NCBI RefSeq assembly: GCF_022678645.1
Contig: NZ_JALBWV010000037.1
Location: forward strand, 1 to 64,000
Reading direction: 5' to 3'
Origin: Saccharopolyspora soli
GTDB lineage: Bacteria > Actinomycetota > Actinomycetes > Mycobacteriales > Pseudonocardiaceae
DNA length: 64,000 bases
Shown in pieces: positions 34,094 to 42,986 of the stretch. The number at the start of each line of letters is the position of its first letter. Position 1 is the first letter of the stretch. Under the pieces are notes generated by a model, which had not been told where the DNA came from, did not search any database, and was given only the letters and a program-made list of their open reading frames with translations. The position numbers were made by a program, and so were the translations under genes.

Positions 34094-34289
34094 GTTCTCT
34101 CCCTCTCAGGACGACGTGCTTGCCACATCATCCTGAAACCTCGACATTGCTCGAAGTCAATGATGTACATCCATAGTGGATTACCGGCGCAGCACGGCGA
34201 ACTCGGTCGGGGCGAGGTCGTGCAGGGTGGATTCCAGCTGCTCCGGGACGAGTCCGGTGGAATCGGGGCGCACCGGGAGGCCGAGGAGC

Positions 34290-34327
34290 GGGGCCGGATC
34301 TGAAGTGGCAGCTCCAGATCCGGCCCC
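34290..34327 (-). terminator. Terminator of the curlin-like gene
   Basis: GGGGCCGGATCTG pairs perfectly with CAGATCCGGCCCC (13 bp, 12-base loop) 36 bases past the stop of the leftward repeat-protein gene. Between it and the FMN reductase lies a 30-codon minus-strand stretch ending at 34186 with coding-like composition (VPEQLESTLHDLAPTEF), perhaps a gene tail. Confidence 0.75.
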
Positions 34328-34362
34328 GGTTCATCGGTTGTTCAGTTGTGTTCACCAGTGGC

Positions 34363-35193
34363 TCAGAACCAGTTTGTGAGCCAGAACCAGCAGCCCTCCA
34401 CCCAGTCCGGGACCCAAGCGTTCTGGGTGACCGTTGCGGTGCCGTCCTGCCTGATGTCGCCATCACCGAAGTTCTCGGCATCCTGGTTGACGGTTGCGGT
34501 GCCGTCCTGCTTGATGTCGCCGTGGCCGCCGTTGGTGGCGTCCTGGAAGACCTCCGCGGTGCCCTTCTGATCGATGTTGCCGTGACCGTCGTTCTGGGCG
34601 TTCTGGTGGACCTCCGCAGTGCCCCGCTGGTCGATGTCACCGCCACCGAAGTTGTCGGCATCCTGGTCGACCGTCGCGGTGCCGTTCTGGGTGACATCGC
34701 CACCACCGTCGTTGTCCGCATACTGGTCAACCGTCGCAGTACCCCTCTGATCGATGTCGCCGCCACCGTCGTTGTGGGCGTCCTGCTCAACGGTCGCGGT
34801 GCCGTTCTGCGTGACATCGCCACCACCATCGTTGTGCGCGTTCTGCTCGACGGTCGCAGTGCCTTCCTGGTTGATGTTGCCGCCGCCGTTGCTGCTCGCG
34901 TGCTGGTTCACCGACGCGGAGCCGTTCTGCGTGACATCGCCGCCACCATCGTTGTGCGCGTTCTGTTCAACGGTCGCGGTGCCCTTCTGGTTGATGTTGC
35001 CGCCGCCGTTGCTGCTCGCACTCTGGTTCACCGACGCGGAGCCGTTCTGCGTGATGTTCCCGCCGTTGTCCTCGTGGCCGCCGGTCTGGCTGAACACCGT
35101 GGGGGCCGGGGTGGCTGCCATGGCCGTGGCCGGTGCTAACGCACCAGCGGCGATCGCAGCGGCTACGCCGACGGCCTTCGCGGTCTTCTTCAT
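34363..35193 (-). CDS. Secreted curlin-like repeat protein (candidate functional amyloid)
   Basis: A 276-residue protein. A signal peptide (VGVAAAIAAGALAPATAMA, cleaved near residue 26) leads into eleven consecutive 20-residue repeats at residues 44-263, consensus G-G-D/N-I/V-x-Q-x-G-T-A-T-V-x-Q-x-A-x-N-D-G, ending in a tryptophan-rich tail (WVEGCWFWLTNWF). Alternating A-x-V-x-Q positions and the regular Q/N ladder resemble curlin repeats and would stack into a beta-solenoid. No other domain is present. Neighbouring 60-base units are so alike that a 120-base duplication is evident. Start ATG 35193 follows AGGAAG. Its role as a surface fibre or matrix protein is inferred from the repeat pattern; no CsgG-type export gene is nearby. 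Confidence 0.75.
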   Translation of the reverse strand: MKKTAKAVGVAAAIAAGALAPATAMAATPAPTVFSQTGGHEDNGGNITQNGSASVNQSASSNGGGNINQKGTATVEQNAHNDGGGDVTQNGSASVNQHASSNGGGNINQEGTATVEQNAHNDGGGDVTQNGTATVEQDAHNDGGGDIDQRGTATVDQYADNDGGGDVTQNGTATVDQDADNFGGGDIDQRGTAEVHQNAQNDGHGNIDQKGTAEVFQDATNGGHGDIKQDGTATVNQDAENFGDGDIRQDGTATVTQNAWVPDWVEGCWFWLTNWF

Positions 35194-35478
35194 CGTTGTC
35201 TCGCTTCCTGTGGTTTGCACACCGGCCGCCTACGGCTCGACGGTGGCTGTTTTCGGTTTCATCGGCTGGGTTCGCAATTGCCGATGCCGAAAATGGTGCG
35301 TTCGGAAGCGGGCTCGGTTCGATGGTGCGGACCCGCGTATTCGCAGTGCTGAACCCGCCGGGCTCCAGGTGGACACCACCCGGTCCGGTGGCGGGACAAC
35401 CCCAGGGCGTTGACATCGAATGCGCGCCGCAAATACGGTATATCAACCAGTGTTCGAAATATCAGACACGGAGCAGGC

Positions 35479-37014
35479 ATGCCGAACAACCCGACCCTCA
35501 TCCACCTGCGCGACGAGGACGACGTCGCCATCGCTGGCACCGACCTGAGCGCAGGCACCGAAGCACGGGTCGGCAGCGGCGCACTGGTGCTGCGCGCAGC
35601 CGTGCCGCGCGGCCACAAGGTGGCGGTCCACGACATCGCCGCTGGTAGCGCGGTGCGCCGCTATGGCCAGGTGATCGGCTTCGCGGGTCGGGACATCAGC
35701 GGCGGCGAGCACATCCACCTGCACAACCTCGAATACCGCGAGTTCGAGCGGGCCTACGAATTCGCCGTCGACGCCCAGCCCGAGCTGCTGCTGCCCGAGG
35801 GCGAACGCGCGAGCTTCCGGGGTTACGTCCGGTCCGACGGCAAGGTCGGCACCCGCAACTACCTGGGCGTGCTCACCAGCGTCAACTGCTCGGCGACCGC
35901 GGCGAAGCTGATCGCCCAGCAGATGCGCTTCTCCGGCGTCCTGGACGAATTCCCCAACGTCGACGGCGTGGTGGCGCTGACCCACGGCACGGGCTGCGGC
36001 ATGGCCCCCGACGGCGACGGCATCGACGTGTTGCGCCGGGTGATGCGCGGCTACCTGACCCACCCCAACTTCGCCGGTTTCCTCGTGCTCGGCCTCGGCT
36101 GCGAGGACAACCAGATCGTCAAGCTGACCGAGGACGTCGAACTGCGCAGCGGACTCCCGGTGGTCACCGCGACCATCCAGGAACTCGGCGGCACCACCAA
36201 AACGGTCCGGGAAGGCGTCGGACGGCTCACCGAACTGCTGCCCGAGATCAATGCGGTCGAGCGGAGCACCGTCCCGGCCAGCGAGCTGATCCTGGGCACC
36301 AACTGCGGCGGCTCGGACTCCTACTCCGGCATCACCGCCAACCCGGCGCTGGGCGCGGCGGTGGACCGACTGGTCGCGCACGGCGGCACCGGCATCGTCG
36401 GCGAAACCCCGGAGATCTACGGCACCGAGCACATGCTGGTGCGCCGGGCCGCCAGCCGCGCGGTCGGCGAGAAGCTGCTGGACAAGATCGCCTGGTGGCA
36501 GGACTACACGGCCCGCAACGGCGGTTCGATGAACAACAACCCCTCCCCCGGCAACAAGGCGGGCGGGCTGACCACGATCCTGGAGAAGTCGCTGGGCGCG
36601 GTCGCCAAGGGCGGCACCACCACGCTGCGGGACGTCGTCGACTACGCCGCGCCGGTCACCAGCAACGGCTTCGTGTTCATGGACACGCCGGGCTACGACC
36701 CGGTGTCGGTGACCGGCATCGTGGCCGGTGGCGCGAACGTCGTCTGCTTCACCACCGGCCGCGGCTCGGCGTTCGGCTGCGCCCCGGTGCCGAGCCTGAA
36801 GCTGGCCACCAACACCCCGCTCTACGAGCACATGAGCGAGGACATGGACATCAACTGCGGTGGTGTGATCGACGGCGAGACCAGCGTGGCAGCGCTCGGC
36901 GAGCAGATCTTCGACCACGTCCTGCGCGTCGCCTCCGGCGAGCACACCAAGAGCGAAGACCTCGGCTACGGCGAAGAGGAATTCGTGCCCTGGCACATCG
37001 GCACGGTGATGTGA
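35479..37014 (+). CDS. Altronate/galactarate dehydratase (UxaA family)
   Basis: A 511-residue protein. The N-terminal SAF-like domain (LRDEDDVAIAGTDLSAGTE, VPRGHKVAVHDI) is joined to the UxaA C-terminal domain beginning near residue 113 with GYVRSDGKVGTRNYLGVLTSVNCSA (shown in part), and later LTHGTGCGM, LGLGCEDNQI, GTNCGGSDSYSG and NPSPGNKAGGLTTILEKS. These are the cysteine and serine motifs of Fe-dependent sugar-acid dehydratases acting on D-altronate or D-galactarate. ATG 35479 has GGAG nearby. No other sugar-acid gene is adjacent, so the substrate stays open. A perfect hairpin follows the gene. Confidence 0.85.
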   Translation: MPNNPTLIHLRDEDDVAIAGTDLSAGTEARVGSGALVLRAAVPRGHKVAVHDIAAGSAVRRYGQVIGFAGRDISGGEHIHLHNLEYREFERAYEFAVDAQPELLLPEGERASFRGYVRSDGKVGTRNYLGVLTSVNCSATAAKLIAQQMRFSGVLDEFPNVDGVVALTHGTGCGMAPDGDGIDVLRRVMRGYLTHPNFAGFLVLGLGCEDNQIVKLTEDVELRSGLPVVTATIQELGGTTKTVREGVGRLTELLPEINAVERSTVPASELILGTNCGGSDSYSGITANPALGAAVDRLVAHGGTGIVGETPEIYGTEHMLVRRAASRAVGEKLLDKIAWWQDYTARNGGSMNNNPSPGNKAGGLTTILEKSLGAVAKGGTTTLRDVVDYAAPVTSNGFVFMDTPGYDPVSVTGIVAGGANVVCFTTGRGSAFGCAPVPSLKLATNTPLYEHMSEDMDINCGGVIDGETSVAALGEQIFDHVLRVASGEHTKSEDLGYGEEEFVPWHIGTVM

Positions 37015-37017
37015 CGT

Positions 37018-37059
37018 CGTGAGTGGTAATGGTCGCCATAACGACCATTACCACTCACG
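37018..37059 (+). terminator. Perfect 18-bp hairpin after the dehydratase gene
   Basis: CGTGAGTGGTAATGGTCG (37018-37035) and its exact complement (37042-37059) enclose a six-base loop, three bases after the dehydratase stop. There is no T-run; as with other GC-rich actinomycete hairpins it likely terminates transcription or protects the mRNA end. Confidence 0.7.
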
Positions 37060-37128
37060 ACCTCAGCGGTGCGTTCTCGCTCGGATGGGCCTTACTCGCG
37101 GGGCCACACAGTGGCTAGCTTCGAATGC

Positions 37129-37893
37129 ATGAGCGAACAACCGCAAGCGGGCGGTCGGGAGCACGAGTACTGGTTCGACAACGACTACGCCCAGCTCATC
37201 GATGCGTTGCGGCAGGGTGACGATCTGGCGGACATCGCCGCGGACCTGCAACGCAGCGTCCGCGCGGTGCAGGACCGGATCAGGTACCTGCTGCCCGCTC
37301 GCGCCGTTGCGGAACGGGGTGCGTCGGCGCGGGAGAACTGGTTGCGCACCAAGCTCGCCGAGGATCCCGACTACGACTGGCGTTCGGTGGTCCTGCAGAA
37401 CTACGCCGCCGAGGAACGGCGCTACTGGACCGCGACCGACGAACGCGAACTCATCGACGGCTGGCGGCGGCGGACGTTCCTGCCAGCGCTGGCGGAACAC
37501 CTGCGCGCTTCGGATTTCCAGGTCGCGCGGCAACTCTGCCGACTCGGCCTGGCGGCCTCGGTGACCGAGGTCGTCGAGCACCTGGGTGCGGCACCCGGCA
37601 GCACCACCGAAATCCGTGCCCGGATGAACGCCGACCGGGCCGCGGCTGCGGTGTGGGTGCTCGTCGTGGACGGCGAAGGCACCCGAGTCCCGCTCTTCGA
37701 TGGCCAACGCAGGCACATCTCGCTGCACGCCAGCTTCGACGAGGCGCAGCAGCGCCTGGACCACCTGCTCCGGCAGGCCAGTCGGCGCAACCGCGACGAA
37801 CTGCGCTGGAGCCTCGCCGAACGAACCCTGGGCGAGGACACCTACGGAGCCACCCACCACGACCTGGCCCAACCGCGCGCCATCGCGAACTGA
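37129..37893 (+). CDS. Hypothetical protein with HTH-like N-terminus
   Basis: A 254-residue protein without a recognised family. The N-terminal part (DNDYAQLIDALRQGDDLADI, then AADLQRSVRAVQDRIRYL) looks like a helix-turn-helix of the kind found in proteins that scan a short tandem of W/Y-x-x-D-x-x-L-I motifs; the motif is repeated at YWTATDERELIDGWRRR. The C-terminal ~80 residues are alpha/beta (AAVWVLVVDGEGTRVPLFDG). A DNA-binding role is possible. ATG 37129 chosen; upstream in-frame starts cover the terminator region. Confidence 0.6.
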   Translation: MSEQPQAGGREHEYWFDNDYAQLIDALRQGDDLADIAADLQRSVRAVQDRIRYLLPARAVAERGASARENWLRTKLAEDPDYDWRSVVLQNYAAEERRYWTATDERELIDGWRRRTFLPALAEHLRASDFQVARQLCRLGLAASVTEVVEHLGAAPGSTTEIRARMNADRAAAAVWVLVVDGEGTRVPLFDGQRRHISLHASFDEAQQRLDHLLRQASRRNRDELRWSLAERTLGEDTYGATHHDLAQPRAIAN

Positions 37894-37937
37894 CTGGAGA
37901 TCCGCCGGACTTCAACGGTCCAGCCAGGACGCCAGCG

Positions 37938-38001
37938 GGCGTTTTCGCGCGAAATCGCCGGTCGTCAGGCGTGGCTTGCGCCGTTTTCGCGCGAAATCGC
38001 C
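37938..38001. repeat. Two direct copies of a near-palindrome
   Basis: GTTTTCGCGCGAAATCGCC occurs twice (within 37938-37959 and 37980-38001), 42 bases apart. Each is a near-palindrome one mismatch away from the perfect 22-base palindrome at 45798-45819. Located between convergent genes. Confidence 0.75.
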
Positions 38002-38007
38002 TACTCC

Positions 38008-38350
38008 CTAGGCCGACCCGCCGCGCAGGTGTCGGCATTCGTCGGGCACGCCGAGCGGACCGGGCCAGTCGACGGAGTGCCAGAAACCCAGCGCCTCCGT
38101 GGTGCGCTCGATCGGCGCGGTGCTCCAGCGGTACCCCGACCAGGTGCGCCGCACCAGTTCGACGGCGAGCGCGGCCAGACCGCGCCGTCGGCAACGCGGA
38201 TCGATGCGGATGTGGTCCAGCCACCCGGCAGCGGTGGCAGATCCGCAGCTCCAGTTCCCCGACGACCAGGCCGTCCGGCCGGATCTCGATGCCCGGCGGC
38301 CCGGTGGGCAGCAGCGCCGGTACCGCGGCCAACTCCAGATCTCCGACCAT
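38008..38350 (-). pseudogene. Frameshifted GNAT-like protein
   Basis: Reading leftward from ATG 38350, frame one gives MVGDLELAAVPALLPTG and GLVVGELELRICHRC; the homology then continues in another frame with WLDHIRIDPRCRRRGLAAL and YRWSTAPIERTTEALGFW. The joint lies near 38225-38235, where about five bases (or a net frame change) are missing compared with the paralogue at 57457-57693 (RVCRSCRLAVVEHVRV). The acetyl-CoA-binding RRRGLA segment and the family's YRWST end are intact. It is either a pseudogene or a sequence error; a programmed frameshift is unlikely as no slippery site is present. Confidence 0.65.
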
Positions 38351-38404
38351 GTGATCAGCATGTGCGGTGCCAGCCGTTTGTCCTGCCGAATCCGGGCGCC
38401 CGGC

Positions 38405-38755
38405 TCAGCGCTGCCAGAGCCCGATGCGGTTGCCGTCGACGTCCACGACGACGGCCATCTCCCCGAGACCGGGGATTTCCCAGATCGGCACGACGCACGA
38501 ACCGCCCAGCCGTTCGGCCCGGTCAACCGCCGCAGCCACGTCGTCCACCGCGAAGTACAGGACGACCCCCGGCGGGTGCGGGCTGTGCGGACCGGCCTGG
38601 CCGATGCCGCCGGGCATCCCGTCGGCGGTCCGGGTCAGGCCGTAGTCCATCGACTCGTCGATGTCGATCTCCCAGCCGAACAGCGCGGCGTAGAACTCGC
38701 GGGCCTGCGCGGCGTCCTCGGCGGTGATGTCGAACCAAACAGGTGGCAAAGTCAT
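38405..38755 (-). CDS. VOC family protein
   Basis: A 116-residue single-module glyoxalase/bleomycin-resistance-like protein. It starts MTLPPVWFDITAEDAAQARE, continues with FYAALFGWEIDIDES and ends DVDGNRIGLWQR, a standard VOC layout (betaalphabetabetabeta twice). Usually a dimer binding a metal and a small ligand; the substrate is unknown. ATG 38755 follows GGAAG. Standalone between a broken GNAT gene and the Lrp regulator. Confidence 0.8.
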   Translation of the reverse strand: MTLPPVWFDITAEDAAQAREFYAALFGWEIDIDESMDYGLTRTADGMPGGIGQAGPHSPHPPGVVLYFAVDDVAAAVDRAERLGGSCVVPIWEIPGLGEMAVVVDVDGNRIGLWQR

Positions 38756-38864
38756 CTTCCAGCGTCCTCCACTCGCAGGGCAGCGCCTGGTGCGGTGCCC
38801 TGCAAGTGCCGACCCAACTTCGCAGGAAAACTCATCGCACGGCAACGTTTCCGCAGCTGAACGG

Positions 38865-39314
38865 TCAGTTGCGGCCGCGTTGCCAGGAGTCCAGGACGAT
38901 CAGCGTCTTGGTGCTGGTGACCCGGTGGCTGCGGCGGATCTCGTCGATGGTGCGCTGCAGGTGCGCCATGTCGCGCACCCGCAGCCAGACCAGCGCGTCG
39001 GGGTCACCGGCGATGGTGAACACCGCCTGCGTTTCGGGCATCCGGGTCGTCGTCTGGACGATCTCGTCGACACCGCTGGTGCCCAGGAAGCGCAGCTCGG
39101 TGAATGCCTCGACACCCCAGCCGAGCTTGGTGTGGTCCACCTGGACGGTGTAGCCGAGGATCACCCCGATCTCCTGCAACCGGTCGATCCGACGCTTCAC
39201 AGCTGCCGTCGACAGCGTCACCCTGGCGGCGATGTCCGACAGCGTCCGCCGGGCGTCCTCGCGCAGCAGCGCCAGGATCTCGTGATCTGTCGCGTCGAGC
39301 GTCGCGTCCGCCAT
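38865..39314 (-). CDS. Lrp/AsnC family transcriptional regulator
   Basis: A 149-residue regulator. The N-terminal HTH (LDATDHEILALLREDARRTL then SDIAARVTLSTAAVKRRIDR) is followed by the RAM effector domain (LGYTVQVDHTKLGWGVEAFTE and VRDMAHLQRTIDEIRR). It is divergent from the indolepyruvate:ferredoxin oxidoreductase gene, 159 bases apart, so it very likely controls that gene in response to an aromatic or branched amino acid. ATG 39314 starts exactly at the HTH. Confidence 0.9.
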   Translation of the reverse strand: MADATLDATDHEILALLREDARRTLSDIAARVTLSTAAVKRRIDRLQEIGVILGYTVQVDHTKLGWGVEAFTELRFLGTSGVDEIVQTTTRMPETQAVFTIAGDPDALVWLRVRDMAHLQRTIDEIRRSHRVTSTKTLIVLDSWQRGRN

Positions 39315-39473
39315 GACCAACGATGGTACGCAAAATTCAGCGGCATCGTAGTGTGTGCACCACCGATTTTTGTGCGCTGGCCACCATTTCCGGGTGCGCT
39401 GTTGTGCGGGACACTCACCTTCGACTGAAGTGGCGAACATCGCCATCCGCGGACCCGTGAGAAGGAGTTCGAC

Positions 39474-42400
39474 ATGGCCGCGTTCACCTTGGACGACCGC
39501 TACCTCCAGGAGTCGGGCACCGTTTACCTGACCGGGGTGCAGGCGTTGGTGCGGCTGCTGTTCGACCGGGTCCGGCACGATCGCCGCGACGGCCATCGCA
39601 CGGCGGCGTTCGTCTCCGGCTACGAGGGATCGCCGCTGGCCGGGTTCGACCTGGAGCTCGCCCGCCGCGCGAAGCTGCTGGCCGAGCACGACGTGGTCCA
39701 CCAGCCCGGCCTGAACGAGGAACTTGCCGCGACCTCGGTGCAGGGCAGCCAGCTCGCCGCCGGGCTCGGCGCGCAGCGGCCGGATGGCGTGGTGGGCGTC
39801 TGGTACGGCAAGGCACCGGGACTGGACCGCGCCACGGATGCGCTGCGGCACGCCAATCTAGCCGGTACCAATCCGCGCGGCGGCGCGGTCGCGCTGGTCG
39901 GGGACGACCCGAACGCCAAGTCCTCGACGGTGCCCGCCGCTTCCGAGGCCGCACTCGCGGATCTGCACATCCCGGTGCTCTTCCCAGCGGATTCGCAGGA
40001 TTTGCTGGACTTCGGGTTGCACGCGGTGGAGTTGTCGCGGGCCAGCGGGTTGTGGTCCGCGATGAAGGTGGTCGCCAACGTGGCGGATGCGGCCGCGACG
40101 TCGGTCGTCGACCCGAACTGGTCGGCGCCCGAGATGTCACCGCAGGCGTATTCGCACCGTCCGAGCGCGCGCCTGCTGGGCGCGGAACTCGTGGGGTTGG
40201 AGCGCAGTCTCTACCACGTGCGCCTGCCGCTCGCCCTGGAGTACATCCGGGCCAGCGGCGTGAACCAGATCGTCCGCTCCGGCGCCGCGGACCGCGTCGG
40301 CATCGTGGCCGCCGGAAAGTCCTATTTGGACCTTCGGCAGGCGTTGCGCGCACTAGGCATCGACGAGCACGACCTCGCCCGGTTCGGCATCCGGCTGCTC
40401 AAGCTCGGGGCGATCCACCCGGTCGAGCCGACCATCATCCGGGATTTCGCGGCCGGACTGACCGAAATCGTGGTGGTCGAGGAAAAGCGCTCGTTCCTCG
40501 AACCGGCGATCAAGGAAATCCTCTACGGTCGCCCCGACGCGCCCGCCGTGCACGGCAAGACCGGCCCGGACGGCGAGACCCTGTTCAGCGCGCTCGGCGA
40601 ACTCGACCCGGACCGGATCGCCAAGGCACTGGCGGGCCGCCTGACCGCGCACGGCGAGGTGCCGCCGATCAGCGCCTGGCAGCAGCGCCGCCGCCCGGAG
40701 CGCATCGCCGTTCCGCTGCTGGCGCGCACGCCGTACTTCTGCTCGGGGTGCCCGCACAACTCCTCGACCAAGGTGCCGGACGGAACGCTGGTCGGTGGTG
40801 GGATCGGCTGCCACACGATGACCCTGTTCATGGATCCGGACCAGGTCGGCGACGTCGTCGGCATCACGCAGATGGGCGGCGAAGGCGCGCAGTGGATCGG
40901 GATGGCCCCGTTCGTCAGTGCCGACCACTTCGTGCAGAACATCGGCGACGGCACGTTCACCCACTCCGGCAGCCTCGCGGTGCGGGCCGCGGTGGCCGCC
41001 GGGGTGAACATCACCTACAAGCTGCTGCACAACTCGGCCGTGGCGATGACCGGCGGCCAGCACGCGGTCGGTGCCCTGCCGGTGGCGAAGCTGGCCGAGC
41101 TGCTGCTCCTGGAAGGCGTCGCCAAGGTCATCATCACCAGCGACGCGCCGAAACGGCTTTCCGGCGAACTGCCCAGGGGCGTCGAGGTCCGGCACCGCGA
41201 CGACGTGCTGCGCGCGCAGCAAGAACTGGCTGCCGTCCCCGGCGTGACGGTGCTCATCCACGACCAGGAATGCGCCGCTGAGAAGCGCCGCAAGCGCCGC
41301 CGGGGCAAGCTGTCCACCCCGCCGGAGAAGGTGCTGATCAACGAACGGGTCTGCGAGGGCTGCGGCGACTGCGGCACCAAGTCCAACTGCCTGTCGGTGC
41401 AGCCGGTGGACACCGAGTTCGGCCGCAAGACCCGCATCCACCAGTCCTCGTGCAACGTCGACTACTCCTGCCTGTCCGGCGACTGCCCGTCGTTCCTGAC
41501 CGTGTTGCCCAGCGGCCGCAAGGCGCACCGCGAACCCGCTGCGCTCAGCGCTGACGCGCTGCCCGAACCACCGCGCGGCGCCGACGATTTCACCGTCCGC
41601 ATCACCGGTATCGGCGGCACCGGGGTGGTCACCGTTACGCAAATCCTCGCCACCGCGGCGGTGATCGACGGTCGTCAGGTCCGCGCGCTCGACCAGATCG
41701 GCCTCGCGCAGAAGGGCGGCGCGGTGGTCTCCGATCTCAAGATCACTTCGGAACCCGTTGTGCAGGCGCCGAAGTTGGCCGCCGGTGAGTGCGATCTCTA
41801 CCTGGCCTGCGATCTGCTGGTGGCGGCCGACCCGGTCCAGTTGGCGGCGGCCGACCCCGGCCGGACCACGGCGGTGGTGTCCAGCACCGAGGTTCCGACG
41901 GGTCGGATGGTCGTGGACACCAGCGTGTCGTTCCCGACGCAGTCCGGTATCCGCGCCGCGCTCGACGACGCCGTCGCGAGAGCGTTCTACCTGGACGCTC
42001 GCGGACTCGCCGAGACATTGTTCGACGACGACCAGTACGCCAACATCCTGCAGCTCGGCGCGGCCTACCAGAGCGGTTCGCTGCACCTGTCGGCCGAGAG
42101 CATCGAGCAGGCGATCGAGCTCAACGGCACCTCGGTGGCGACCAACATCCAGGCATTCCGCCGCGGTCGCCAGGCCATCGCGGACCCCGACGCCCTGCAG
42201 GCGGAGATCGCCCCGGCACCGGTCGCGACCCCCGAGCCCAGCGCTGCCGCGCGGCGGGTTCGGGCGCTGGTCGGCGCTGCGGAGGGCTCGGAACTGGCGC
42301 GGTTGCTGGACATCCGGATTCCCGACCTCGTCGAGTACCAGGACGAGGACTACGCGCGCCGCTACGCGGAATTCGTCGAGCAGGCGCGCCGCCACGGCTC

Positions 42401-42914
42401 GGACGCCGTCACCGAAGCGGTGGCCCGCAACCTGTACAAGCTGATGGCGTACAAGGACGAGTACGAGGTCGCCCGACTGTCGCTCGACGAGCAGTTGTTG
42501 GCCGACGTCGAAGCCCAGTTCGGTGCGGGTTCCCGGTATTCCTTCCGGCTGCACCCGCCGGTGCTGCGCGCGCTCGGGCTGAACCGCAAGATCAGCCTGG
42601 GGCCGTGGTTCCGCCCGGTGCTGCGCCTGCTGCGGGCGATGCGCCGGGTTCGCGGCACCCTCCTGGACCCCTTCGGCTACGCCAAGGTCCGCCGGGTCGA
42701 GCGGGCCCTGGTCGAGGAGTACCGGAGCACCGTCAGCGAGGCCCTGGCGACGCCGGAGGATCCGGCGGTGCTGGAACTGGTCGAACTACCGGACCTCGTC
42801 CGGGGTTACGAAACGATCAAGCTCGCGAACGTGGCGACGTACCGGGAGAAGCAGGCCGAACTGCGCAAGACCCTGGCGGCATCCCATGCCGTGAGCTCCG
42901 CAGCCGAAGGCTGA
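39474..42914 (+). CDS. Indolepyruvate:ferredoxin oxidoreductase, fused IorA-IorB type
   Basis: A 1146-residue single-chain enzyme that oxidatively decarboxylates aryl (and probably branched-chain) 2-oxo acids to acyl-CoA with ferredoxin. Domains in order: pyrimidine-binding/transketolase N-terminus (SGYEGSPLAGFDLELARR), core TPP domain with GDGTFTHSG near residue 490 and GGQHAVG, an eight-cysteine 4Fe-4S-type region at about 625-665 (CEGCGDCGTKSNCLSVQP, CNVDYSCLSGDCPSF), and the gamma domain beginning ITGIGGTGVVTVTQILATAA near 709; the C-terminal ~300 residues are the extra domain of fused proteins. ATG 39474 follows AAGGAG. Divergent Lrp gene as expected for amino-acid catabolism. Confidence 0.9.
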   Translation: MAAFTLDDRYLQESGTVYLTGVQALVRLLFDRVRHDRRDGHRTAAFVSGYEGSPLAGFDLELARRAKLLAEHDVVHQPGLNEELAATSVQGSQLAAGLGAQRPDGVVGVWYGKAPGLDRATDALRHANLAGTNPRGGAVALVGDDPNAKSSTVPAASEAALADLHIPVLFPADSQDLLDFGLHAVELSRASGLWSAMKVVANVADAAATSVVDPNWSAPEMSPQAYSHRPSARLLGAELVGLERSLYHVRLPLALEYIRASGVNQIVRSGAADRVGIVAAGKSYLDLRQALRALGIDEHDLARFGIRLLKLGAIHPVEPTIIRDFAAGLTEIVVVEEKRSFLEPAIKEILYGRPDAPAVHGKTGPDGETLFSALGELDPDRIAKALAGRLTAHGEVPPISAWQQRRRPERIAVPLLARTPYFCSGCPHNSSTKVPDGTLVGGGIGCHTMTLFMDPDQVGDVVGITQMGGEGAQWIGMAPFVSADHFVQNIGDGTFTHSGSLAVRAAVAAGVNITYKLLHNSAVAMTGGQHAVGALPVAKLAELLLLEGVAKVIITSDAPKRLSGELPRGVEVRHRDDVLRAQQELAAVPGVTVLIHDQECAAEKRRKRRRGKLSTPPEKVLINERVCEGCGDCGTKSNCLSVQPVDTEFGRKTRIHQSSCNVDYSCLSGDCPSFLTVLPSGRKAHREPAALSADALPEPPRGADDFTVRITGIGGTGVVTVTQILATAAVIDGRQVRALDQIGLAQKGGAVVSDLKITSEPVVQAPKLAAGECDLYLACDLLVAADPVQLAAADPGRTTAVVSSTEVPTGRMVVDTSVSFPTQSGIRAALDDAVARAFYLDARGLAETLFDDDQYANILQLGAAYQSGSLHLSAESIEQAIELNGTSVATNIQAFRRGRQAIADPDALQAEIAPAPVATPEPSAAARRVRALVGAAEGSELARLLDIRIPDLVEYQDEDYARRYAEFVEQARRHGSDAVTEAVARNLYKLMAYKDEYEVARLSLDEQLLADVEAQFGAGSRYSFRLHPPVLRALGLNRKISLGPWFRPVLRLLRAMRRVRGTLLDPFGYAKVRRVERALVEEYRSTVSEALATPEDPAVLELVELPDLVRGYETIKLANVATYREKQAELRKTLAASHAVSSAAEG

Positions 42915-42986
42915 CCGTCCACTTGGGACAGAAAGCGGTCCGAGGCAGGCGGGATCGCCAGGCGTCCGCCCGGCGACCCCGCCTGG

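Noticed and set aside
34363-35193. 60-base direct repeats suggesting a CRISPR array
   Set aside because: The repeats have no unique spacers; they are in frame with a signal peptide and encode 20-residue units, so they belong to the curlin-like protein.
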